DNA of 64,000 bases, taken from positions 971,475 to 1,035,474 of the forward strand of contig NZ_LMUI01000011.1 of NCBI RefSeq assembly GCF_009765995.1, in the 5' to 3' direction. The notes beneath the pieces are model-generated. The model ran no database searches and was not told the origin of the DNA. It saw nothing but the letters and a program-made list of their open reading frames with translations. This document shows positions 43,452 through 52,121 of the stretch, one piece after another (positions within the stretch are counted from its first letter, which is position 1; every line of letters begins with the position of its first letter). Both the position numbers and the translations under genes were made by a program. Origin of the DNA: Methylocapsa sp. S129. Its GTDB lineage: Bacteria; Pseudomonadota; Alphaproteobacteria; Rhizobiales; Beijerinckiaceae.

Positions 43452-44540
43452 TCAGCTCGCCCGGATCGGGCCGACGACGCGTCCCCACAAGTCGTTCCAA
43501 TCGTAGGTCGGCTGCGAGTCCACGTTGGTCTTGAAATATTGCTCGACGTTGTCCTTGGCGATCGTCGTGGTCTGACCGTAGAACTCGCGATGTTCGTGCG
43601 GCTCCTTGGTCGGGTCGAACGCCTTCATCGCGGCGTGGTAACCGATCGACAGCCCCATCCCGCCCTGCCAAAACGGATCGGACGTGATGGTCGCGGCAAA
43701 TTCGCCCTTGCGTACTGCATCGACGGCGGCCTTGATGCCGTCGATGCCGACGACCGGCACTTTCCCCGCGAGCCCTTCGGCGCGCAAGGCTTCCAGCGCG
43801 CCGCTGCCCATGTCGTCATTGGCGGCCCAGATGCCTTTGATCTTGTCGCCGAAACGGGTGAGCAGGCTGCTTGTGAGGTCGTAGGCTTCCGTCGCCTTCC
43901 AATTGGCGACCTGGAAATCGAGCAACTGGATGTTGGGATGAGCGGCCAGCGTTTGATCCAGACCCTTCTTGCGCTCGATGGCGGCCGTTGTTGAGATCAT
44001 GCCGCCCAACGCCACGATGCCGCCCGAACCGCCGATCGCCTTGATCAGGGCTTCCGTAATGGCCGAGCCGCTCTTGATGCCGTCAAATTCAATATGGGAG
44101 ATGTAATAGGGGTTAAAGCTCTCGGGGTGGAGATCGCTGGGCTTGTTCCATTGCGTGACGACATAAGCCCCCGCCTTGAAGCAGGATTCGACGATCGGCC
44201 GCGCGTCGGGCGTGTCGTTAGGGTCGGAGTTCAACACCATGTGACCGCCGCTCTTGGACAGCAGGGCCTTGATATCGGCGATGCCTTTTTCGCTATTGCC
44301 CTCCGATACGACGGTGACATGTTCCGCGCCTACGGATTTGGCGAAGGCTTCCGCGCCGGTTTTCCACACGGCGTGATAGGGATTGGAGAGCGAGCGGATC
44401 GAGGTGACGAGCAAGGGCTTGTCGCCGGCCGCCCGCGCCCTGCGCGGCAGAGCCATAGCGGCGAGGCCGCCCGCGGCGCCGCCGAGGAGAGAGCGGCGGG
44501 TCAGCGCGCCCGCGCCGGGCATCGAAAAGCGTTCCATCAT
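43452..44540 (-). CDS. Sugar-type ABC transporter periplasmic binding protein
   Basis: The 362-residue protein starts with a Tat-type signal (LTRRSLLGGAAGGLAAMALP, cleavage after ARA). It continues as a type I periplasmic binding protein (Peripla_BP_4): LLVTSIRSLSNPYHAVWKTG, VVSEGNSEKGIADIKALLSK, GIWAANDDMGSGALEALRAE and VPVVGIDGIKAAVDAVRKGE. The ligand is unknown. The ATG at 44540 is chosen so that the signal peptide is complete; MM at the start makes 44537 equally possible. It heads the seven-gene operon, with a candidate operator about 90 bases upstream. Confidence 0.92.
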   Translation of the reverse strand: MMERFSMPGAGALTRRSLLGGAAGGLAAMALPRRARAAGDKPLLVTSIRSLSNPYHAVWKTGAEAFAKSVGAEHVTVVSEGNSEKGIADIKALLSKSGGHMVLNSDPNDTPDARPIVESCFKAGAYVVTQWNKPSDLHPESFNPYYISHIEFDGIKSGSAITEALIKAIGGSGGIVALGGMISTTAAIERKKGLDQTLAAHPNIQLLDFQVANWKATEAYDLTSSLLTRFGDKIKGIWAANDDMGSGALEALRAEGLAGKVPVVGIDGIKAAVDAVRKGEFAATITSDPFWQGGMGLSIGYHAAMKAFDPTKEPHEHREFYGQTTTIAKDNVEQYFKTNVDSQPTYDWNDLWGRVVGPIRAS

Positions 44541-44628
44541 CGTATGACCTTTCCTTGAGTTTTGGTTTCCATCCGGGGGTCGTTTTTTTGAGGCGTCTTT
44601 TTTGAAAGGCGTCGCGCATTCAATAAAA

Positions 44629-44640
44629 TTGGTCCTACAA
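44629..44640. promoter_or_regulatory. Candidate GntR/FadR-type operator (TGGT-CCT-ACAA)
   Basis: TTGGTCCTACAA lies between the divergent binding-protein and GMC oxidoreductase genes. It differs by one base from the perfect palindrome at 51265-51275. Read leftward, it falls in the spacer between a possible TTGAAG -35 and an A/T-rich -10 region, where a repressor would compete with RNA polymerase. Confidence 0.5.
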
Positions 44641-44776
44641 CCCTTCAACCGGATTAGCATATGATAGCAATTGACGAGGCACAAGAGAGATGTGAGTCTG
44701 AACGAACGTTTCAGGCTTCATTCAAGCTGACGCGCGGCGCCGTTCGCGACCGACAGGCTGTCTCCGGGGAGGAACA

Positions 44777-46489
44777 ATGCCCGATTACATCATCGTCGGG
44801 GGCGGCTCCGCGGGCTGCGTGATGGCGGCCCGCCTCAGCGAGGATCGCGACGTTTCCGTGCTCCTGCTGGAGGCTGGGCCCCGCGATACCGATCCTTATA
44901 TTCATATGCCGGTCGGCTTCTTCAAAATGACGAGCGGTCCGCTCGTGTGGGGTTACGAAACAAAGCCTGGCCGGGAGATCGACGGGCGCAGCATGGTCTA
45001 TCCGCAGGGGCGGGTTCTGGGCGGCGGCAGCTCGATCAATGCGCAAGTGTTCACGCGCGGCTGCCGCGAGGATTACGACGGCTGGGCGCGTGACGAAGGC
45101 TGCGCGGGTTGGTCGTTCCAGGATGTGTTACCTTATTTCAAACGGTCGGAAGACAATGACCTGCTGTCGGGGCCTTTCCATGGCAATGGCGGGCCGCTCG
45201 GCGTGACTTCGCCCAGCCCGCATCCTCTGACGCGCGTCTTCGTTCAGGCGGCGCAGCAGGCTGGTCTGCCGTTCAATTCGGATTTTAACGGCGCAGGCCA
45301 GGCGGGCGCCGGGATCTACCAGATCACGACCCGCCACGGCCGGCGCTGCAGCGCCGCGACCGGTTATTTGAAGCCCGCGTTTGGGCGCCCCAACCTGTCG
45401 GTGCGCACCGGCGTGACGACCACCCGGATCGTCGTCGAGAAAGGCCGCGCCATCGGCGTTGAAATCGTCGAGAACGGACGCCGCGCGCTGCTGCGCGCGG
45501 ACCGCGAAGTTCTTGTCTGTTCGGGCGCGATCGGCTCGCCGAAATTGCTGATGCTGTCGGGCATCGGCCCGGCGGCGCATCTGCGCGAGCATGGAATCGC
45601 GGTCGTCCAGGATCTGCCCGGCGTGGGCCAGAACCTGCAGGACCACATGGATATCGACACCGTTTACGAACTCACCGGCCCTTACAGCTACGACAAATAC
45701 AAGAAGCCGCATTGGAAATTGCTGGCCGGGCTCGAATACAAGATGTTCGGCAAGGGGCCCGTCGCCTCCAATCTCGTCGAGGGCGGCGCTTTCTGGTGGG
45801 GCGATCGCTCGGAGACGACGCCCGATCTGCAGTTCCATTTCCTGCCCGGGGCAGGGGTCGAGAAAGGCATCGGCACGGTTCCAGGCGGCAACGGATGCAC
45901 GCTGAATTCTTATCATTTGCGTCCGCGCTCGCGGGGCTCGGTGACCTTGCAATCGGCCGATCCGTCGACCGCGCCCGTGATCGACCCCAATGCTTTCGCC
46001 GAGCCCTACGATCTCGCCCGCGCGATCGATGGCGTCAAAATATGTCGAGAGATCATGGCGCAAAGCGCTTTCGCCCGTTTTATCGCGCGCGAGCATATTC
46101 CCGGCGACAATATGCGCAGCGAGGCGGACTATCAGGCGTTCGCCCGGCAGGCCGCCCGCTCGGCCTATCATCCGGTCGGCACATGCCGGATGGGAATGGA
46201 CGAAAGCGCGGTGGTCGACCCGCAATTGCGCGTGCGCGCTATCGATGGGCTGCGGGTGTGCGACAGTTCCGTCATGCCTCGCCTGATCTCGTCGAACACA
46301 AACGCCGCCGTCATCATGATCGGAGAAAAGGCCTCCGATCTCGTGCGCGGCAATCGCGCATCGACGCCGCCTCAAACACAGGAAGCGGCCTTGATGGGGT
46401 CAACGATAGCGCCGCCGCGAGGCGGCGCTTCTCAAAGCGTCTCAACATCCCGGCTCTTGATTGGCGGACGCTTGCCCCCGCCCAGATAA
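44777..46489 (+). CDS. GMC-family FAD oxidoreductase (choline/alcohol dehydrogenase-like)
   Basis: The 570-residue flavoprotein starts with DYIIVGGGSAGCVMAARLSE (FAD Rossmann fold) and has GGGSSINAQVFTRG (GMC signature 1), GAIGSPKLLMLSGIGP (signature 2) and SAYHPVGTCRMG with the catalytic His. It should oxidise an alcohol to an aldehyde. A GGGGAGGA site precedes the ATG at 44777. The normal family C-terminus is MIGEKASDLVRGN; here about 45 extra residues follow. They are coded through a strong hairpin and into the antisense of the livF-type gene, so the natural stop may have been lost. It is divergent from the sugar-type ABC operon. Confidence 0.9.
   Translation: MPDYIIVGGGSAGCVMAARLSEDRDVSVLLLEAGPRDTDPYIHMPVGFFKMTSGPLVWGYETKPGREIDGRSMVYPQGRVLGGGSSINAQVFTRGCREDYDGWARDEGCAGWSFQDVLPYFKRSEDNDLLSGPFHGNGGPLGVTSPSPHPLTRVFVQAAQQAGLPFNSDFNGAGQAGAGIYQITTRHGRRCSAATGYLKPAFGRPNLSVRTGVTTTRIVVEKGRAIGVEIVENGRRALLRADREVLVCSGAIGSPKLLMLSGIGPAAHLREHGIAVVQDLPGVGQNLQDHMDIDTVYELTGPYSYDKYKKPHWKLLAGLEYKMFGKGPVASNLVEGGAFWWGDRSETTPDLQFHFLPGAGVEKGIGTVPGGNGCTLNSYHLRPRSRGSVTLQSADPSTAPVIDPNAFAEPYDLARAIDGVKICREIMAQSAFARFIAREHIPGDNMRSEADYQAFARQAARSAYHPVGTCRMGMDESAVVDPQLRVRAIDGLRVCDSSVMPRLISSNTNAAVIMIGEKASDLVRGNRASTPPQTQEAALMGSTIAPPRGGASQSVSTSRLLIGGRLPPPR
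46409..46428. terminator. Bidirectional hairpin between converging genes
   Basis: A perfect 8-bp stem (GCGCCGCC / GGCGGCGC) closes a GCGA tetraloop. It lies just past the leftward livF-type stop (46432) and inside the extended C-terminal coding of the GMC gene. TTCTC follows on the + strand. The stable stem and position suggest a shared terminator. Confidence 0.6.
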
Positions 46490-47187
46490 AGTTCGCGCAT
46501 CAAGGTTGAATCGCGCAGGTCGGCGATGGCGCTTGCGAGGACGATCTTTCCCGATTGCATCAAATAGCCGCGCGCGGCGACGGAGAGGGCGAGGCCGGCG
46601 TTCTGTTCGACGAGCAGCACCGCCGCGCCGAAATTCTTGCGCACGTCGATGATCACGGACTGGACCTCCCGGACCATCAAGGGCGAAAGGCCCAGCGAGG
46701 GTTCGTCGAGAAGAAGCAGGCGCGGGCGCGCCATCAAGCCGCGCGCGATCGCCAGCATCTGCTGCTGGCCGCCGCTGAGTTCGCCGCCCTTGGCCGACCG
46801 CTTGTCGGCGAGGATCGAAAAGTAGGATTCCATGCGGCCGATATCGGCCTCGACCTCGCCCTGGTCCTCTCGCGAATAGGCGCCAAGGCGGAGATTTTCG
46901 CGCACTGTCAGATCCGCAAAGATGCGCCGGCCCTCCGGCACCATGACGACGCCCAGCTTCGCCAGCCGGTCCGGCGGGAGGCCCGTGACGTCGTGGCCGT
47001 CCAGCATGATCCTGCCGCGCTTTGGCTTGAGCAGCCCGCAGATGGCGCGCATGAGCGTCGATTTGCCGGCGCCGTTAGGTCCGAGGATCGTCGCAATTTC
47101 ACCTTCGGCCACCGACAGCGACACGTCGCGATTGACGGCGACGGCGCCGTAGGCGGTATCGACGTTTGCAACCTCGAGCAGGCTCAC
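46432..47187 (-). CDS. livF: Branched-chain-amino-acid-type ABC transporter ATP-binding protein
   Basis: The 251-residue ATPase shows Walker A (GPNGAGKSTLMRAICG), signature LSGGQQQMLAIARGLMARP and Walker B LLLLDEPSLGLSP, with LivF-type features (MVPEGRRIFADLTVRENLRL). The start is the GTG at 47187: it overlaps the livG stop as GTGA, and no ATG lies at a sensible place. It is the last gene of the leftward liv-type operon and converges with the GMC gene, overlapping it by 58 bases. Confidence 0.92.
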   Translation of the reverse strand: MSLLEVANVDTAYGAVAVNRDVSLSVAEGEIATILGPNGAGKSTLMRAICGLLKPKRGRIMLDGHDVTGLPPDRLAKLGVVMVPEGRRIFADLTVRENLRLGAYSREDQGEVEADIGRMESYFSILADKRSAKGGELSGGQQQMLAIARGLMARPRLLLLDEPSLGLSPLMVREVQSVIIDVRKNFGAAVLLVEQNAGLALSVAARGYLMQSGKIVLASAIADLRDSTLMRELYLGGGKRPPIKSRDVETL

Positions 47188-47900
47188 GTCGGCGCTCCCA
47201 GATAGACTTCCACCACCTTCTTGTCGTTCAGCACCTTGTTGGGGGGCCCTTCGGCGATCTTGACGCCAAAGTTGAGCACGACGAGGCGGCGGCAGATCGA
47301 AGCGATGAGGTTCATGTCGTGATCGATCAAGCAAACGCCGATGCCCCGGCCGGGCAATTGCAGGATAATCTCGGCCAGTTGCTCGGTTTCGCCGTCGTTG
47401 AGGCCCGCGGCGGGCTCGTCAAGAAGCAGCAGCGCCGGTCGTGCGGCCAGCGCCAGGGCGACGCCCAGGCGACGCAGATTGCCGAAGGGCATGGACCCGG
47501 CGATCTCCTCCTCGCGCCCCTTGAGGCCAACGAAATGGAGGATATCGGAAGGCGACATACTCTTGCCATTGACGGACGCGGCGCCATGTTCATGCGCGAT
47601 GAGGATGTTCTCGCGGACCGACAGGGCGGGGAAGGACATCGCCTGCTGAAAGGTGCGCACAAGCCCCTTGCGCGCGATCTGATGAGCCGGCAGCCCGGCG
47701 ATATTCTCGCCGCGCCAACGCACGCTTCCCGCGGTCGGCTTCAGGGCTCCGGTCACGACATTGAACAGCGTCGTCTTGCCCGAACCGTTCGGGCCGACGA
47801 TGCCGAGAATCTCGTCGAGATCGATCGACAGATCGACGCCGTCAAGCGCAACGACGCCGCCGAATGTCTTGCGCAGGCCTGAAATCTCGAGAGCGCTCAT
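47184..47900 (-). CDS. livG: Branched-chain-amino-acid-type ABC transporter ATP-binding protein
   Basis: The 238-residue ATPase has Walker A GPNGSGKTTLFNVVTG, GLVRTFQQAMSFPALSVREN (LivG-type), RLGVALALAARPALLLLDEP covering the signature and Walker B region, and GIGVCLIDHDMNLIASICRR. The canonical LSGGQ is degenerate, reading as MPFGNLRRLGVALA, which is common in this subfamily. The start at 47900 overlaps the livM stop as ATGA, and its own stop overlaps livF as GTGA, so the three genes are translationally coupled. Confidence 0.92.
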   Translation of the reverse strand: MSALEISGLRKTFGGVVALDGVDLSIDLDEILGIVGPNGSGKTTLFNVVTGALKPTAGSVRWRGENIAGLPAHQIARKGLVRTFQQAMSFPALSVRENILIAHEHGAASVNGKSMSPSDILHFVGLKGREEEIAGSMPFGNLRRLGVALALAARPALLLLDEPAAGLNDGETEQLAEIILQLPGRGIGVCLIDHDMNLIASICRRLVVLNFGVKIAEGPPNKVLNDKKVVEVYLGAPT

Positions 47901-48937
47901 GCGCGCGCGACCTTGCTGCGCAGCGTCCTATACAAACTCGCAAGACCCGCCATGACGCCGCCGGGAAGAAGAAGGATGACGGCGATCAGGCCAATTCCAT
48001 AGGCGATGCGCGCATCGATCGGATCGAGGTTGAGCACTTCGGGCAGGAACGTGACGATAAGCGCGCCGGCGAGCGGCCCATAGAGCATGCGCGGACCGCC
48101 GAGCATGACCATCAGCGCGATATAGACGCTTGGGAAGGCGCCAAAGAGCTCCGGTGAGATGTGCTGGAGAAAGTAGACCTGGAGGATGCCGGCGACCCCG
48201 GCGAAGGCCCCGCTGAGCATGAAGGCGACAATCTTGTGGAAACGGACATCGATTCCGAGCGCCGATGCGAGCTTTTCGTTCTCGCGAATGGAGCGGAGCG
48301 TGCGGCCATAGCGGGAGACCATCACCAACCAGGTGAGCGCGATGCTCGCCAGCACGAAGAAGGCGACCAGCAGGTAGACATTCTGCAGCTTGCCGAAGCT
48401 GACGCCGAACAGCGGCGCGATCGCGCCGATGTCGAGGCCCGAAGCGGCGCCCGTGAAGGCGCCGCCATTGGTCAGGACGATCGCGAGAAGACCGCAAAAC
48501 GCGAAGGTGATGATCACAAAGTGATGGCCGCCGACGCGGAGCGAGGGAAGCCCAACGAGGCCCGCTGCGAGCGCCGAGAAGATCGCCGCGAAAGGCAGCG
48601 CCGTCCAAAGATTCATGCCGAGATCGCGCGAAAGGATGGCTCCGGTATAGGCGCCGACGCCCATCAGCGCGGCATGCCCCACCGACATGATGCCCGCCTG
48701 GCCGACGAGGATCGCAAGGCCATAAAGCGCGATGGCGCTGACGCCCGTCGATGTGGCGAGCGAGAGAAGCCGGTAGCCCGGGTGGAACCAGGGGAGCCCG
48801 AAGAGCACGACGATGAGGATCGTCGGCATGATCAATCGTTCGACCAGGGTGAGATGGGCGCCCGCGGCGACCTTGACCTCGCTTTCAGGGGTCGCGGGGG
48901 CGGGCGCGGTATCGACCATGGTCTCGCTATTGCTCAT
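47897..48937 (-). CDS. livM: Branched-chain-amino-acid-type ABC transporter permease
   Basis: The 346-residue membrane protein has a 30-residue hydrophilic N-terminus and about nine helices. It carries GQAGIMSVGHAALMGVGAYT, the LivM hallmark, followed by RVGGHHFVIITFAFCGLLAI and SRYGRTLRSIRENEKLASAL, the coupling region that contacts the ATPases. The ATG at 48937 is used; the frame is open to 49939 but that part is antisense-like and not a membrane protein. It starts 20 bases after the livH stop. Confidence 0.92.
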   Translation of the reverse strand: MSNSETMVDTAPAPATPESEVKVAAGAHLTLVERLIMPTILIVVLFGLPWFHPGYRLLSLATSTGVSAIALYGLAILVGQAGIMSVGHAALMGVGAYTGAILSRDLGMNLWTALPFAAIFSALAAGLVGLPSLRVGGHHFVIITFAFCGLLAIVLTNGGAFTGAASGLDIGAIAPLFGVSFGKLQNVYLLVAFFVLASIALTWLVMVSRYGRTLRSIRENEKLASALGIDVRFHKIVAFMLSGAFAGVAGILQVYFLQHISPELFGAFPSVYIALMVMLGGPRMLYGPLAGALIVTFLPEVLNLDPIDARIAYGIGLIAVILLLPGGVMAGLASLYRTLRSKVARA

Positions 48938-48957
48938 CTGACGATCGACTCCGGACT

Positions 48958-49827
48958 CTAGACGGCGCGCGGGCCGGCCGTGCCGCCGAGCAGGCCGTTG
49001 GGGCGCAGCAGCAGGATCAGGATCATCAATGCGAAGGAATAAGCCTCCGTCCATTCGGGCAGGCCGTAGCCGGCGCTGAGCCCATCCATCAGGCCAAGAA
49101 CGAGGCCGGCGACGACAGCGCCGGCGACGTTGCCCAGGCCGCCGATCAGGGCCACGGCGAAGCCGCGCACGACAATGGTGCTGCCGATGAATGGCGTGAT
49201 GGGAAACAGCGCGATCATCAGCGCGCCACCCAGACCAGCCAGCATGCTGCCGTAGATGAAGACGCCGGTGATGTAACGCCGAACCGGAACTCCCATCAGC
49301 GACGCTGTCTCCTGATCGGCGACGCTGGCGCGCAGCGCGAGACCATAGCGGCTGCGCGAAATGCCAAAGAAGGTGATCGCCACGACGACCGCTGTGATGA
49401 GTACGACCACGGCGCGCATGACGATGATCTGGACGCCGCCGATCTCCCACACGCCGCTCAGCGGTTCGGGGATGCTCTTCTGGTAGGAGTTCCAGAAGCG
49501 AATGACGAAATGCTGCAAAACGACGATCAGCCCGAGAGAGATGATGAATCCATTCATCGGACGGTCGAGCGTCAGACGAAAGAGGCCCCGCTCCAGAACG
49601 AAACCAAGCAGGCCGACGAACAGCACGGCTGCTACGAGGCCGATGATGAAGCCGCCGCCGTTGCTGACCACGAGCCAGGTCGTCATGCCGCCGATCATCA
49701 GGAATTCGCCATGGGCGAAGTTGATGATGCCGGTCAGTCCGAAGATCAGCGTGATGCCAATGCCAATAAGAATGATGACGCTCGCGACGGACAAGCTGTT
49801 GACGAGTTGCTGCAGGAAAATTTCCAT
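48958..49827 (-). CDS. livH: Branched-chain-amino-acid-type ABC transporter permease
   Basis: The 289-residue protein has about eight helices and the LivH hallmarks LIFGLTGIINFAHGEFLMIG, ISRSRYGLALRASVADQETA (coupling region) and RGFAVALIGGLGNVAGAVVA. It pairs with the downstream LivM-type permease. The gene begins 138 bases after the binding-protein gene, and that spacer carries an 11-bp hairpin. Confidence 0.93.
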   Translation of the reverse strand: MEIFLQQLVNSLSVASVIILIGIGITLIFGLTGIINFAHGEFLMIGGMTTWLVVSNGGGFIIGLVAAVLFVGLLGFVLERGLFRLTLDRPMNGFIISLGLIVVLQHFVIRFWNSYQKSIPEPLSGVWEIGGVQIIVMRAVVVLITAVVVAITFFGISRSRYGLALRASVADQETASLMGVPVRRYITGVFIYGSMLAGLGGALMIALFPITPFIGSTIVVRGFAVALIGGLGNVAGAVVAGLVLGLMDGLSAGYGLPEWTEAYSFALMILILLLRPNGLLGGTAGPRAV

Positions 49828-49922
49828 CGACGGGTCTCTTGACGGGGCAGGCGCCTCCTGCCGGGCGAAGCCCTGGGGCGAAGGCGGAGCTATTCACGGC
49901 GACAGTTTTGCGCGACTTGCGC

Positions 49923-49951
49923 CGGCCGGATCGAGGCATGCGATCCGGCCG
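49923..49951 (-). promoter_or_regulatory. Hairpin after the liv-type binding-protein gene
   Basis: A perfect 11-bp stem (CGGCCGGATCG / CGATCCGGCCG) with a 7-base loop starts 15 bases after the leftward binding-protein stop. No T-run follows. The position mirrors the tandem hairpins at 43364-43431 in the other ABC operon and fits differential expression of binding protein over permease. Confidence 0.65.
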
Positions 49952-49965
49952 ACAGGGGAGAGAGT

Positions 49966-51198
49966 TCAGCCTCCGTTGTCACCGGCCGGCGGCTCGGTCG
50001 GCGGCTCCTCAACGGCGCATTCGAACTGGTCCGACGTGTTGGGCTTCACGAGGCACACTTCAGTGGCGAAGCTGACGCGGTGCCGATTGTCGAAATAGAG
50101 CGGCGCCTTCGACACCACGCCTTGATATTTCATTTTCTCGATCTGGGCGACAACCGTGTCCGGGTCCGTCGAGCCCGATTCCTCAATCGCCTTCGCGTAC
50201 CAGTGCATGTAATCGTAATAGAGGAGCGAGACGGACGACTGAACGCCCTTAACCGCGCCGGCGGCAAAATAGCGGTCGAAATAAGCCTTGGCCTCCGGCG
50301 TGGGCGGAGCGCCCCAGCACATGGGCACGCAGCTCAGCGTGACCGGCGCCGTCGAGACGAGCTTGCGGTCGGCCCACACGCCCGGATCGACGCCGAACAG
50401 GAAGTAGCCCTTGGCGACCTTGAGCTGGACCGCCTGCGGGAAAGCGACGAGGGTGACGTCGCCATTGTACCAGAAATGAACCGTGTCGGGGTTCAGACCC
50501 TTGGCGCGCGTGAGCAACGGCGTGAAATCGGTGGTGTTGGGCGGATATTTGATCAAGTCGACGTGCTGGCCATTCGCCTCGAGCGCCTTGACGTAATGCT
50601 CGGACAGATACTGGCCGGTGGCGTCGTCGGCGACGAACACGACTGCGTTCTTCAGCGGCGCGCCAATCTCTTTGCCGAGAAGCTTGAGGACGCCGCGCGC
50701 CGTGCTGCCGCTGCGCTGGAATTCGGGTGGCTCGCTCTGGAAGGTGTAGTGCAGCGGCGCGCCAGGAGCGACCGATTCCTTTGTAAGGATGGCGCCGAGC
50801 GAGCTGTTGCCGGTGAATTGAAGCACCTTCGCCGGGCCGGTGATCTTGGTCATCGACACCGAAAAGTCGTGCGATTCGGTTCCGTAGAGTGCGGCGACGC
50901 CGATGTCGTTGACGAGTTCGCGTCCGGCCGCGATAGCGACATTGACGTCGGTGCGGTCGTCGCGGTTCTCGAGCTGGATCTTGCGGGACTTGCCGCCGAT
51001 CTTGACGCCGCCCGCGTCATTGATCTCCTTGACGGCGAGCGTGACGCCCGCGCCGATGGTGTTGCCCGCCGATACGAAGGCGCCGGTCTGCGCGGCGACG
51101 ACGCCGATTTTGATCGTGTCGTCGTCAGCGGCGGCCGGCTGCGCCGAGGCCGCGAATAGCGCGCTGCCGGCGATGGCGCAAAACTGCCAAAATTTCAT
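49966..51198 (-). CDS. Branched-chain-amino-acid-type periplasmic binding protein
   Basis: The 410-residue protein has a Sec signal peptide (FCAIAGSALFAASAQPAAA) and a Peripla_BP_6 fold: IKIGVVAAQTGAFVSAGNTI, VKEINDAGGVKIGGKSRKIQ, ENRDDRTDVNVAIAAGRELV and VSMTKITGPAKVLQFTGNSS. The ligand may be an amino acid, urea, short amide or aromatic acid, since this family is broad. It ends in a Pro/Gly/Glu tail. It heads the five-gene liv-type operon, preceded by a well-spaced promoter with the GntR-type palindrome in its spacer. Confidence 0.92.
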   Translation of the reverse strand: MKFWQFCAIAGSALFAASAQPAAADDDTIKIGVVAAQTGAFVSAGNTIGAGVTLAVKEINDAGGVKIGGKSRKIQLENRDDRTDVNVAIAAGRELVNDIGVAALYGTESHDFSVSMTKITGPAKVLQFTGNSSLGAILTKESVAPGAPLHYTFQSEPPEFQRSGSTARGVLKLLGKEIGAPLKNAVVFVADDATGQYLSEHYVKALEANGQHVDLIKYPPNTTDFTPLLTRAKGLNPDTVHFWYNGDVTLVAFPQAVQLKVAKGYFLFGVDPGVWADRKLVSTAPVTLSCVPMCWGAPPTPEAKAYFDRYFAAGAVKGVQSSVSLLYYDYMHWYAKAIEESGSTDPDTVVAQIEKMKYQGVVSKAPLYFDNRHRVSFATEVCLVKPNTSDQFECAVEEPPTEPPAGDNGG

Positions 51199-51258
51199 TG
51201 AAGGTTCCTCCCGTTGACCACGACGTCATTGTTTTAGTATTTGTCATGTGGCCGTGTC

Positions 51259-51287
51259 ATAGTATTGTCCTACAACTTGCGAGTCAA
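51259..51287 (-). promoter_or_regulatory. Sigma-70-type promoter of the liv-type operon
   Basis: On the minus strand TTGACT (51287-51282) and TACTAT (51264-51259) are separated by exactly 17 bases. Five of six -35 bases match consensus. The 11-base palindrome fills the spacer next to the -10 box. The -10 box lies about 60 bases before the binding-protein start. Confidence 0.6.
51265..51275. promoter_or_regulatory. Candidate GntR/FadR-type operator (TTGT-CCT-ACAA)
   Basis: This perfect palindrome lies between the -35 and -10 boxes of the liv-type promoter. It matches the sites at 35525-35535 and 44629-44640 and is placed for direct repression, most likely by the GntR regulator at 37416-38243. 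Confidence 0.6.
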
Positions 51288-51422
51288 TCGCTTCGATCTC
51301 CTCTCCGATGAATTTAACGCTCAGACGACAAGGGGAACGATTCCAGAGACCTGGTTGCGCAGCCAATCCAGGGACGTCGTTTCGGACTTAGCAAGCCGCA
51401 ACAATGCGGCGTTGATCCGCGC

Positions 51423-52121
51423 TCAGATCAGTCTCAAGCCGCGCAGCGAGGCGTGACCGTGGCGACCGATGATGAGATGATCGTGGACGGCGACTCCAAG
51501 CGGCGCAGCGATGGCGATGATCTCCAGCGTCATCTTGATGTCCGCCTGCGATGGCGTTGGGTCGCCTGAGGGATGGTTATGGACGAGAACGACGGCGGTG
51601 GCGGCAAGCTCCAGGGCGCGACGCACCAATTCGCGCGGATAGACCGGCGTGTGATCGACCGTCCCCGCGCCCTGCACTTCATCGACGATCAGGCCGTTGC
51701 GCTTGTCGAGAAACAGGACGCGGAATTCCTCGCGTTCGGCAAAAGCCATCGCCGTGCGGCAATAATCGACCACTTCGCTCCATGATCCCAGCGGCAACCG
51801 CTTCTTCGCGACGCCTTTGGCGAAGCGCTTGGCGCCCGCCTCGAGGATTTTGAATTCGTTGATCGAGGCCGCGCTCATGCCCTCGATTTCGGCGAGTCTC
51901 TCGGGCCGCGCGGCGATCGCTTCGGCGAAAGAACCGAAGCGCGCGATCAAAGCCTTGGCGAGCGGCTTGACGTCGCGGCGCGGTATCGCGCGAAACAGGA
52001 CGAGTTCGAGCAATTCATAATCGGCGATCGCCTCGGGGCCGGCCTCGCGCAGCCTTGTGCGCAATCTCTCGCGATGGCCCAGGTAATGGGCCGGTTCGGA
52101 ATCGCGAGCGGCGCCGCTCAT
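51423..52121 (-). CDS. radC: RadC family (JAB-domain) protein
   Basis: The 232-residue protein has an N-terminal helix-hairpin-helix region ([40 protein letters not shown]) and a C-terminal JAB/MPN-like domain with the metal motif [19 protein letters not shown] (HxH and S-x10-D type) and VHDHLIIG. The ATG at 52121 overlaps the map stop as ATGA; the open frame further upstream is the antisense of map. Despite its name, a DNA-repair role for RadC is not well supported. A decayed C-terminus of a second copy lies at 569-724. Confidence 0.92.
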   Translation of the reverse strand: MSGAARDSEPAHYLGHRERLRTRLREAGPEAIADYELLELVLFRAIPRRDVKPLAKALIARFGSFAEAIAARPERLAEIEGMSAASINEFKILEAGAKRFAKGVAKKRLPLGSWSEVVDYCRTAMAFAEREEFRVLFLDKRNGLIVDEVQGAGTVDHTPVYPRELVRRALELAATAVVLVHNHPSGDPTPSQADIKMTLEIIAIAAPLGVAVHDHLIIGRHGHASLRGLRLI

